Assembly (NCBI GenBank): GCA_905477565.1
Contig: CAJQGO010000086.1
Span: 1 to 9,657, forward strand
Reading direction: 5' to 3'
Source: an uncultured Planctomycetota bacterium
GTDB taxonomy: Bacteria > Planctomycetota > Planctomycetia > Pirellulales > UBA1268
Length of the DNA stretch: 9,657 bases
Shown piece after piece: positions 1-6,033 of this stretch. The notes beneath the pieces are model-generated. The model saw only the letters and a program-made list of their open reading frames with translations, searched no databases and was not told the DNA's origin. Positions within the stretch are counted from its first letter, which is position 1; each line of letters starts with the position of its first letter. The position numbers and the translations under genes were made by a program.

Positions 1-78
1 TTATTGAACAGGGTGCTGGTGTGGTCGAGTACCGTAACAAAAGTAGTCAGCGAAACTCATCGAGTCGCCCCCCACCTT

Positions 79-987
79 ATGAACGATTCTATTTGGAAAA
101 AGTTTCCCGATCCAGCACTTCTTGATTTTGGAGTTGATGGCTCGGGAACTGGCTATCGTCTTGAAAAAATGGGCGGTGTCGTTCTGATGCGGCCACTGCC
201 CTCGACAACGGCAAGTCAACACCAGCCAGAACTCTGGGAGAAGGCCCACGCCGTCTTTAAAGAATCTCGACGTGGACATGGCACATGGGATTTCCTGAAA
301 CCTCCTCCTGACCCATGGCACATCGAGATTCAACTTCCGAGTGGTTCTCTTTGTCTAAATGTACGGCCGGCACCATCCGGACAGGTTGGAATTTTTCTGG
401 AGCAAGCATCTCAGTGGCGATGGCTTTCTGAAAAAACGAAAAAAGGAAGTCGTGTTTTGTCCCTTTTTGCACATTCCGGTGCAGCCACACTTGCCTTGGC
501 CCAAGCTGGTGCTGAAGTCGTTCACGTGGACAGTTCACGTCAATCAATCCAATTAGCTCGGAGAAACGCAGCGGCCTCTCATTTAGACGACGCATCCATT
601 CGATGGATTTGTGAAGATGCGCAACGATTTGTTGCCCGAGAAAGAAACCGCGGCAACCAATACGATGGATTTGTGCTTGATCCACCCTCATGGGGTCATG
701 GCCCAAAAGGAGAAGCCTTTTCTATCGACAAGCATCTCGTGCCACTCTTGGCAGACTGCGGACAGTTACTTTCTCCAACGGCACATGGCCCAGTCCTCCT
801 CACTGCACACTCCCCCGGATGGCATCATCAGCAACTGGCCACAGCACTCACATCTACACTCCAAGCAACACCATCCAAACTACTACCGATCTCCAGCGGT
901 CCACTTTCGTGCACCGATCTTCATGGACGAAAGCTTAATCTCGGCGGGTTCGCTCGCTCTAGTGGCATTAGAGACACATCGCAATAA
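79..987 (+). CDS. Class I SAM-dependent methyltransferase, RlmI/RlmK-like (probable rRNA methyltransferase)
   Basis: From the ATG at 79 this is 302 residues. The Rossmann methyltransferase core starts near residue 124. Motif I (VLSLFAHSGAATLAL, 126-140) binds SAM, D151 ends the second strand, and motif IV is DPPSWGHGPKGE at 201-212. The first ~110 residues match the region before the core in RlmI/RlmK-like proteins, including RLEKMGGVVLMRP (27-39) and GIFLEQASQWRW (104-115). The C-terminal GRKLNLGGFARSS (283-295) also fits. There is no PUA domain as in E. coli RlmI. The likely role is cytoplasmic SAM-dependent methylation of rRNA or another RNA; the target base cannot be read from sequence. 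Motif IV is DPPS with no adjacent Cys, so m5C chemistry is not assured. The frame is open to the left edge, so TTG 4, GTG 13 or a start outside the window are possible. ATG 79 has no clear Shine-Dalgarno but lies just before the conserved region. It probably heads the operon with the next two genes. Confidence 0.82.
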   Translation: MNDSIWKKFPDPALLDFGVDGSGTGYRLEKMGGVVLMRPLPSTTASQHQPELWEKAHAVFKESRRGHGTWDFLKPPPDPWHIEIQLPSGSLCLNVRPAPSGQVGIFLEQASQWRWLSEKTKKGSRVLSLFAHSGAATLALAQAGAEVVHVDSSRQSIQLARRNAAASHLDDASIRWICEDAQRFVARERNRGNQYDGFVLDPPSWGHGPKGEAFSIDKHLVPLLADCGQLLSPTAHGPVLLTAHSPGWHHQQLATALTSTLQATPSKLLPISSGPLSCTDLHGRKLNLGGFARSSGIRDTSQ

Positions 988-999
988 GATGTGGTCAAT

Positions 1000-1005
1000 A
1001 AGGAG
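1000..1005 (+). promoter_or_regulatory. Shine-Dalgarno AAGGAG fixing the start of the SpoU/TrmH gene
   Basis: AAGGAG lies 9 bases before TTG 1015, an ideal spacing. It falls inside the longer reading that would begin at GTG 991, so it argues for TTG 1015. GTG 1021 would be 15 bases away, which is less favourable. Confidence 0.6.
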
Positions 1006-1014
1006 ATTGCAGAA

Positions 1015-1923
1015 TTGTCAGTGCTTCAATCAATAACAACAACTGAAACGATCACAAGCCCATCAAATGCTCGTGTTCGATCTACCATGAAGCTGCGAGA
1101 TGCAGCTGTTCGACGGGAGACTGGCCTCACCATCATTGATGGACAACGTGAAATACAACGGTGCCTGACTGCAAAAAAAGAGATCGTTGAGATATTTTTT
1201 GATGCTGATTCATTTGCATCTCTGTCGGATACTGACAAAAAGAATTTTGAATTGCTTCTCCGTGAAGCTTCTGCGCAACATGCCTCACTAACACCACTGA
1301 GCACCCGGCCGTTTTCAAAAATTGCTTTCGGAAATCGTAACGAAGGGCTCGTTGCCGTTGCTCGTTTTCATGCTGGGGCATTAGTAGACTTTAAGCCTCA
1401 CCCAAGTGAACCACTTTTTATTCTCGATGGAATTGAAAAGCCGGGCAACCTTGGCGCCATTTTCCGATCAGCTGATGCCGCTGGCATTGGTGGCATCATT
1501 CTTTGTGGAAAAGGAACCGACGCCTCCAACCCGGCTGTCATTCGTGCGAGCCTCGGGACCGTTTTTAGTGTGCCGATTGCCTGCGATACAACGTCTGCAG
1601 TTATTCAATGGTGCATTGCTCGCGAACAAAATATTGTTGCCGCCACGCCCGATGGTTCCACTCACTGGCATGCCGTTGAATTTGCAGACCAACCAGCCAT
1701 CCTGCTTGGAAGCGAGGCACACGGAATCTCTTCTCTCTGGCTCGAGGCTGCTACCAAAAAAAATATAGCCTTGGAGACAGTTGCGCTTCCGATGCGTGGC
1801 CTTGCAGACAGCCTTAATGTTTCGGCAACAGCTGCTGTACTGGCGTATGAATCATTACGGCAGCGAGAGGTATCAGCAGAGAACTCCAACGTGAAAGTAC
1901 ATCAAAAACATGCCTCACAATAA
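1015..1923 (+). CDS. SpoU/TrmH-family RNA 2'-O-ribose methyltransferase
   Basis: A 302-residue protein with the two-part structure of TrmH/RlmB-type enzymes. The N-terminal substrate-binding domain (about 12-118) begins ITSPSNARVRSTMKLRD and contains IIDGQREIQRC (40-50). The C-terminal SPOUT knot domain starts near 134. Motif 1 is EKPGNLGAIFRSADAAG (141-157), with N145 and the catalytic-type R151. Motif 2 is LGSEAHGI (231-238). Motif 3 is LPMRGLADSLNVSATAAV (258-275), which forms the SAM-binding knot. The family methylates ribose 2'-OH in 23S rRNA or tRNA as homodimers; which RNA is used here is not determinable. TTG 1015 is chosen because AAGGAG precedes it by 9 bases; an in-frame GTG at 991 would add 8 residues. 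The gene follows the preceding methyltransferase after 27 bases and overlaps the next gene by 14 bases, which points to one transcript. The last ~20 residues are polar and beyond the domain. Confidence 0.9.
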   Translation: MSVLQSITTTETITSPSNARVRSTMKLRDAAVRRETGLTIIDGQREIQRCLTAKKEIVEIFFDADSFASLSDTDKKNFELLLREASAQHASLTPLSTRPFSKIAFGNRNEGLVAVARFHAGALVDFKPHPSEPLFILDGIEKPGNLGAIFRSADAAGIGGIILCGKGTDASNPAVIRASLGTVFSVPIACDTTSAVIQWCIAREQNIVAATPDGSTHWHAVEFADQPAILLGSEAHGISSLWLEAATKKNIALETVALPMRGLADSLNVSATAAVLAYESLRQREVSAENSNVKVHQKHASQ

Positions 1924-3154
1924 TTTGATAGACACCGCCTTGCTTGCTACAGAGCTAACGGCGACTCTGGAAGCGAATGGCATCGATGCAATGTTTCAAA
2001 AACTTGAGGATTCACTTCGTCATTCTTGTCGTTGGCACAGCCTCTTTGATGCCCATCTCCTACGAACCCGTGCAACTCTCAGACTCCCTCTTGTTGGACC
2101 TGTGGCAGATGCTGATAAAGAGACTAAGAAAAAACTTGATGAGAAAACAATTGCAGCGTGCCGAGAAGTTGGCTGGAAGCTCTTTGACGAAGGACAGATT
2201 GCATCTGGATGGATGTATCTACGAGCAGCCGTTGAAACGCACGAGGTCGTAGACAAACTCGGCCAAATCGCCTCTCAGCTTCTCGAACAAGAAGACTCTG
2301 TGGCCGATGAAGAAGAGTATCAGCCGCTTCAGGAAATCATTCAATTAGCGCTCTGGGAAAACCTTGACCCCGCTCTTGGTATCCGTGTGATGCTGGCTGC
2401 TCAGGGAACCTGCAATGCCGTAACCGCTTACGAACAGTCGGTTGCTGGACTTCCCCCAGCGCAACAGGAACCTGTTGCAAAAATCATGATCCACCATCTC
2501 CATGAAGAGGTGTTTGAAAATCTGGCTAGAGACCTCATCGAGCGAGAGCTTGTTGATACGAACCAAGTAAATGAAATAAAGGGTCGTAAAGGTGCTCTTG
2601 TTGATCTTCTAGCAACCGCAGGGGGCCTTCTGAACGAAGAAAGTATTCATGTAGACGCCTCGCACCTCCAAGCAGTGCTTCGCTTTGCAAGAATATGCAC
2701 CGACACTGATGATATTCAACATGCCCATGCCCTGGCATGCTATGCATGTCGACTTCCAAAGGAATTCCAGTATCCGGGTGATACGCCATTCTCTGACTTT
2801 GGAGTATCGTCTCGCCTTTTTTACGCAGCACAACTAGGTAAAGAAGTTGATCAAGCCATTGCATTTTTTCGGCAGGAAGCAGAGCAGGCAAATGAGTACG
2901 AGGCCCCAGCCGCCTGGGATGTGCTTGCAGTATTAGCGTCTCGCATCAATCGACCGGACGAGGCACTCAGTGCAATTCTTGCGCGACCAGCTGAAACCGG
3001 CCAATCCCAAAATTCACCACTTGCTGCAACACTACCGCCGATTGTGGAACTATCGCACAATGCGCTTGGAGGTGAAAAACTACGAGCCGCATGCATTGAA
3101 AGAGATGATCTTATTACCTTCGCTGCATCACTTGCTCGTGATAGTACTCCCTAA
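1910..3154 (+). CDS. Conserved uncharacterised helical protein, likely planctomycete family
   Basis: A 414-residue protein with no enzyme motif I recognise. It is soluble, with no signal peptide or membrane segment, and is rich in Ala, Leu and Glu, consistent with mostly alpha-helical structure. The segment around 43-116 (LFDAHLLRTRATLRLPLVGP, then ACREVGWKLFDEGQIASGWM) and the segment HVDASHLQAVLRFAR (247-261) followed by EFQYPGDTPFSDFG (285-298) resemble, from memory, an unnamed family recurrent in planctomycetes. Residues 300-356 (AAQLGKEVDQAIAFFRQEAE, then AWDVLAVLASRINRPDEALS) look like TPR-type helical hairpins, which suggests protein binding rather than catalysis. Its ATG lies 14 bases inside the end of the upstream SpoU gene in another frame, with no good Shine-Dalgarno, so translation is probably coupled. 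By position it may work with the two RNA methyltransferases, but this is inference only. Confidence 0.8.
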   Translation: MPHNNLIDTALLATELTATLEANGIDAMFQKLEDSLRHSCRWHSLFDAHLLRTRATLRLPLVGPVADADKETKKKLDEKTIAACREVGWKLFDEGQIASGWMYLRAAVETHEVVDKLGQIASQLLEQEDSVADEEEYQPLQEIIQLALWENLDPALGIRVMLAAQGTCNAVTAYEQSVAGLPPAQQEPVAKIMIHHLHEEVFENLARDLIERELVDTNQVNEIKGRKGALVDLLATAGGLLNEESIHVDASHLQAVLRFARICTDTDDIQHAHALACYACRLPKEFQYPGDTPFSDFGVSSRLFYAAQLGKEVDQAIAFFRQEAEQANEYEAPAAWDVLAVLASRINRPDEALSAILARPAETGQSQNSPLAATLPPIVELSHNALGGEKLRAACIERDDLITFAASLARDSTP

Positions 3155-3187
3155 CAAATTTTGTTTCGATGCAGTTGGATAATGCTG

Positions 3188-3583
3188 TCAGTCAAGCCAA
3201 TATCGTGGCTTGAAACAATGCAGCAACCCTTTCGGGCCGCAGGTCTGACAGGCACATTCAGTTGCATAGCCACACTGCTTTGGTGACCAAAAACCTTTTC
3301 CCGGAGGCATCTGCCAGGGCGCGAGGAGATCGAGAGAGGGTGATTGAAAGCATCCCCCTGCCCACTCATTTCGGCAGTTGCAAGGATCTGGAGAAAAAGG
3401 TTCATCACAAAACGCACCCCAATAGCGTGGACCGCATCCGGTATCACCACATGGAGATGTCTTCCCACCGTACGGCCCTTTGCATTTTCTGCACTCACCA
3501 GCTGATGCAGTGCTAACAAATTGTCCTAAAGAACAGATAAGAAGAGCAACTAGTACGATCCGTTGTTGGGCAGATGTTTTCAT
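3188..3583 (-). CDS. Small secreted cysteine-rich protein, function unknown
   Basis: A 131-residue protein starting at ATG 3583. An N-terminal signal peptide is clear: MKTSAQQRIV, a hydrophobic core LVALLICSLG, and a TASA/GE site after residue 28. The mature ~103 residues carry 13 Cys (31, 34, 45, 50, 59, 68, 70, 78, 104, 110, 112, 115, 123), including CxxC pairs at 31/34 and 112/115 and CxC at 68/70 and 110/112. It is rich in Gly, Pro and Trp. A short motif recurs: CGPRYWG near 50-56 and FKPRYWLD at the C-terminus. An odd Cys count and no known catalytic motif suggest a disulfide-stabilised or metal-binding exported or surface protein. Proteins of this general type are familiar to me from planctomycetes. 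A TTG at 3604 would add seven residues before the signal and is unlikely. It lies downstream of glgA on the same strand, 124 bases from the glgA stop, with a hairpin between, so it may have its own promoter. Confidence 0.75.
   Translation of the reverse strand: MKTSAQQRIVLVALLICSLGQFVSTASAGECRKCKGPYGGKTSPCGDTGCGPRYWGAFCDEPFSPDPCNCRNEWAGGCFQSPSLDLLAPWQMPPGKGFWSPKQCGYATECACQTCGPKGLLHCFKPRYWLD
3193..3212. repeat. 7-bp perfect inverted repeat at the end of the Cys-rich gene
   Basis: CAAGCCA and TGGCTTG are separated by 6 bases, overlapping the last codons of the minus-strand Cys-rich gene and only 39 bases past the stop of the plus-strand 414-residue gene. It could be part of a termination or 3'-end stability signal in this convergent junction. 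No T-tract follows on either strand, so it is not a standard intrinsic terminator. Confidence 0.35.
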
Positions 3584-3599
3584 AGAAGATGTGTCGACC

Positions 3600-3618
3600 A
3601 ACAACGTGTAACGTTGTT
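3600..3618. repeat. 7-bp inverted repeat just upstream of the Cys-rich gene
   Basis: AACAACG (3600-3606) and CGTTGTT (3612-3618) flank a 5-base loop, 17 to 35 bases upstream of ATG 3583. The position suits a leader hairpin or a dimeric repressor site. No clear promoter boxes were recognised around it. Confidence 0.35.
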
Positions 3619-3641
3619 TGGGAAAAGAATTCCGCTGGTAA

Positions 3642-3666
3642 CGACTCTATGGCTTCACCAGAGTCG
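3642..3666 (-). terminator. Terminator-like hairpin downstream of glgA
   Basis: CGACTC (3642-3647) pairs with GAGTCG (3661-3666). Inside it TGG (3650-3652) pairs with CCA (3658-3660) around the loop CTTCA, leaving a two-base bulge. That gives a 9-bp stem 42 bases past the glgA stop. On the minus strand the stem is followed by mixed sequence with a short TTCTTTT run about 13 bases later, so it is a weak or factor-assisted terminator at best. It may separate glgA from the Cys-rich gene. Confidence 0.4.
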
Positions 3667-3707
3667 CAGGGTTTCCCATGCTCTACGAACTACGCCAACA
3701 GAGTGAT

Positions 3708-5198
3708 TCAACGCACATCCACAACATCGACTGGGGCGTTTGCGAGTGCTCGCTCATAGACTTCCTGATACTGCTGAGCACTTACCTTCCAGGACCAATC
3801 CTGCTGCATAACGCGATGTACCAGATCCTGCCAAAGTCTTTCATTTCCGTGGGCCGCGAGGGCACGCTGAACAGCGTCTTCTAGGGCGGCTGATTGGAAA
3901 TCTTTGAAGACAAAGCCGCTTGCCGTTCCATCCAAACATGTCTGATCGTTTACATCAACAACCGTATCCACGAGACCACCCGTAGCTCGAACGACTGGAA
4001 TCGTGCCATACCGAAACGCGTAAAGCTGGGCTAAACCACAAGGTTCATACTGACTCGGCATGAGCAGAATATCTGCTGCTGCTTGAATCAGATGTGCAAG
4101 TACTTCGTCAAAACCGATCACCACATCAATAGTGTCAGGAAACTTTGATGCGATAACTCGTAGTGATTCTTCCAAATGGGGATCACCAGCGCCCAGTACA
4201 ACAAAACGAACATTTCCTGATCCTGCCAAACGGTGAAGCAGGTCGAGCACAAGGCTTACACCTTTTTGCTCAGCAAGACGACCAACAAATGCTACGAGTG
4301 GCCGATCATCAGGAGCGGCATGTCCAAGCCGAGCCGCAAGTGCAACTCTTGCCGTATACTTCCCCTGCTTGACGTCATCGTCACTGTAATTCCGGGGTAT
4401 CAACTCATCCGTTCTTGGGTTCCACGTCTCAACGTCAATTCCATTGACTATGCCAGTTAAATCAGAAGCACGCCCGGCCAGCACGCCTTCGAGCCCACAA
4501 CCACCAGGAGCGGCCTGTATTTCCTGAGCATAGGTTGGACTTACGGTTGTTAATTGATCTGCGAAAACGATACCGGCTTTCAGCATATTGAGTTGGCCAT
4601 AGAACTCGAGTTGCTGCCAGTTAAAGTACTTCCAGTGAAATCCTGTTAGAAGCATATCCCAATGCCAAAACATTCCCTGATAGGCAACATTGTGAATTGT
4701 AAGAACGGAACGAGCTTCTGAAAGCGTTGGCCACGATTGATACAATAGCTTTTGGTAGGCAGGGACAAGACTTGTCTGCCAGTCATGGCAATGAATGATA
4801 TCAAAGGCATGGGGCAGTCGAGCAGCCAGTTCAAGCGACGCCCTCGAAAAAAAGATGAACCGCTCGGCATTATCAGCATAGTCTTCAGTACCTCCATACA
4901 GGGTGTCTCGATCGAAGCAATGCGTATTCCCTATAAGAAAAACATTATGTTTTTGATCTGGAAGGGTGCATGAATACACAGTTACTTCAAGATTTCGCTT
5001 TCCAACAGGAACCGAAAACTTCATGTCCGTTTTTTTGATTGGCAGATTTTTTTCGAAAACCTCACGATAGGCTGGTACAACGAGCGTACAGTCACAGCCC
5101 TCGCGCCCGAGTGAATCTGGAAGCGCACCGGCGACATCGGCAAGCCCCCCGGTCTTGGCAAACGGTGTTGCCTCGCTGGAAATCTGCAGTACCCGCAT
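3708..5198 (-). CDS. glgA: Glycogen synthase (ADP-glucose:glycogen glucosyltransferase), GT5 family
   Basis: A retaining GT-B glycosyltransferase that transfers glucose from ADP-glucose to the non-reducing end of alpha-1,4-glucan in the cytoplasm. From ATG 5198 it is 496 residues (E. coli GlgA is 477). Visible hallmarks: MRVLQISSEATPFAKTGGLADV at the N-terminus with the ADP-glucose-binding Lys of KTGGLADV, HCHDWQTSL (about 136-144), LTIHNVAYQG (166-175), FVGRLAEQKG (about 304-313) with the phosphate-binding Arg and Lys, and MPSQYEPCGLAQLYAFRYG (about 380-398) with the active-site Glu of EPCGL. Start choice: ATG 5198 matches the usual N-terminus, with GAGGAG 12 bases upstream. GTG 5222 would add eight residues (MSEENTVR) but its AGGAG is only 3 bases away; the frame is closed just before it. 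It is divergent from the CBM9-like gene. No glgB or glgC is in view. Confidence 0.95.
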   Translation of the reverse strand: MRVLQISSEATPFAKTGGLADVAGALPDSLGREGCDCTLVVPAYREVFEKNLPIKKTDMKFSVPVGKRNLEVTVYSCTLPDQKHNVFLIGNTHCFDRDTLYGGTEDYADNAERFIFFSRASLELAARLPHAFDIIHCHDWQTSLVPAYQKLLYQSWPTLSEARSVLTIHNVAYQGMFWHWDMLLTGFHWKYFNWQQLEFYGQLNMLKAGIVFADQLTTVSPTYAQEIQAAPGGCGLEGVLAGRASDLTGIVNGIDVETWNPRTDELIPRNYSDDDVKQGKYTARVALAARLGHAAPDDRPLVAFVGRLAEQKGVSLVLDLLHRLAGSGNVRFVVLGAGDPHLEESLRVIASKFPDTIDVVIGFDEVLAHLIQAAADILLMPSQYEPCGLAQLYAFRYGTIPVVRATGGLVDTVVDVNDQTCLDGTASGFVFKDFQSAALEDAVQRALAAHGNERLWQDLVHRVMQQDWSWKVSAQQYQEVYERALANAPVDVVDVR

Positions 5199-5210
5199 CC
5201 GGACAGTATT

Positions 5211-5230
5211 CTCCTCAGACACTTTCTCCT
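5211..5230 (-). promoter_or_regulatory. Two alternative Shine-Dalgarno sequences before glgA
   Basis: On the minus strand AGGAG occurs at 5226-5230, 3 bases from GTG 5222, and GAGGAG at 5211-5216, 12 bases from ATG 5198. Neither spacing is ideal (5-9 expected). The pair leaves the glgA start undecided, with conservation favouring ATG 5198. Confidence 0.4.
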
Positions 5231-5250
5231 ACCGATCATGAACGAAACAC

Positions 5251-5263
5251 GCTACTGTGTAGC
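5251..5263. repeat. Short inverted repeat in the glgA/CBM9-like divergent gap
   Basis: GCTAC, three bases, then GTAGC form a perfect 5-bp dyad between two divergent starts. This is a position where a shared operator could sit. It is short enough to occur by chance. Confidence 0.2.
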
Positions 5264-5293
5264 ATACCCTCCAGCCTGAGAGATGACTTCCTC

Positions 5294-5299
5294 GGAAGG
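5294..5299 (+). promoter_or_regulatory. Shine-Dalgarno GGAAGG fixing the CBM9-like start
   Basis: GGAAGG ends 8 bases before ATG 5308. The longer reading from GTG 5299 would overlap this site, so ATG 5308 is the better start. Confidence 0.55.
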
Positions 5300-5307
5300 T
5301 GTTCCAT

Positions 5308-5955
5308 ATGCCACTTGTAAACCCCGCTAGCGTATTCAGTCTTCGATTTCCCTGTCTTTGGAGGGAACGACTGTGGCCTCCGGCGGAAAGCCATCTCGAC
5401 AAGTCGTGCCAGCTACCCCGGCTAGCAGGCATGGCGGGTGTGCCAGATATTCTCGAAATTGACATAGGGTGGAATGAAGCAGGACTAGGCATTCGGGCAC
5501 ACGTTGAAGGACTGTCGGGGAACCGCTGGTGTCAGCCAACAAAACCCGAGGATAGTGACGGGCTTCATCTCTGGATCGCAACTCGCCCTACAGGCGAAAG
5601 CCATCGTGCGGGTCGTTTCTGCCGACGACTGGCTCTCCTTCCAACTGGTGGTGGAAAATCTGCTGACAAACCAGTGGCTGTCGCTGCACAAATTCCCAGA
5701 ACGAGTGAAGAGGCCTCAGACTTGCCTCCTGATTCTGTCTTTATTGAATCTGTTCTATCTGAAACCGGCTGGCAAATAGAAGCGTTCCTTACTGCGGCTG
5801 CGCTTCCAGGTTGGGATCCTGAGGAGAGCCCACGCCTGCGATTTTTTGCTGCAACCGTCGACCGACGTCTCGGAAAGATACCCGCCTTTGGGACACCTGA
5901 ATTTCCCTGGGAGAGTGACCCAACAACCTGGGCCGAATTGCTCCTTACCCGTTAG
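5308..5955 (+). CDS. CBM9/DOMON-like carbohydrate-binding domain protein
   Basis: A 215-residue protein from ATG 5308. It opens MPLVNPASVFSLRFPCLWRE, followed by a beta-rich pattern: ILEIDIGWNEAGLGIRAHVEG (48-68), the CBM9-like signature EDSDGLHLWIATR (81-93), RFCRRLALLPTGGG (103-116), an extension strand WQIEAFLTAAALPGW (155-169), and LRFFAATVDRRLG (177-189). The spacing of the DSDGLxLWI element and the later IEAF and RLRFF strands is that of single-domain CBM9/DOMON-like proteins, and closely similar stand-alone proteins are, from memory, found in planctomycetes. No signal peptide or membrane segment is seen, so it should be cytoplasmic, which is unusual for a sugar-binding module. A role in binding glucan or another sugar next to glgA is possible but unproven. 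It is divergent from glgA and converges on the helicase gene. Confidence 0.7.
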   Translation: MPLVNPASVFSLRFPCLWRERLWPPAESHLDKSCQLPRLAGMAGVPDILEIDIGWNEAGLGIRAHVEGLSGNRWCQPTKPEDSDGLHLWIATRPTGESHRAGRFCRRLALLPTGGGKSADKPVAVAAQIPRTSEEASDLPPDSVFIESVLSETGWQIEAFLTAAALPGWDPEESPRLRFFAATVDRRLGKIPAFGTPEFPWESDPTTWAELLLTR

Positions 5956-6033
5956 ATAAAACTTACAAAATATTTTTTTATAATAGAGCCCGAGGATTGG
6001 ACTCTACACGGCTCACTCGTTTGGTGCGATCGT
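5956..6033. other. Convergent AT-rich gap between CBM9-like gene and helicase
   Basis: A 78-base gap between two convergent stops. It holds an AT-rich run with seven T in a row near 5973-5979, and an imperfect dyad TAGAG (5984-5988) / CTCTA (6002-6006) with two further G-C pairs inside after a mismatch. Termination for both genes may occur here, but the T-run precedes the dyad on the plus strand, so no canonical intrinsic terminator is called. Confidence 0.3.

Noticed and set aside
257..706. 149-codon minus-strand frame inside the first methyltransferase gene
   Set aside because: It lies wholly antisense to a gene with clear motifs, has no recognisable domain and an irregular composition; a shadow frame.
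611..1036. 141-codon plus-strand frame across the first gene boundary
   Set aside because: Rich in His and Ser with no domain, and out of frame with the confirmed methyltransferase; a shadow.
2535..2891. 118-codon minus-strand frame inside the 414-residue gene
   Set aside because: The plus-strand frame is longer, coupled to the upstream gene and resembles a conserved family; this one has no features.
3156..3168. AACAA/TTGTT dyad just past the 414-residue gene as terminator
   Set aside because: Only a 5-bp A/T-rich stem with a 3-base loop; too weak for a terminator call.
3262..3516. Plus-strand frame opposite the Cys-rich gene
   Set aside because: The minus-strand frame has a clean signal peptide and patterned Cys; the plus frame has neither.
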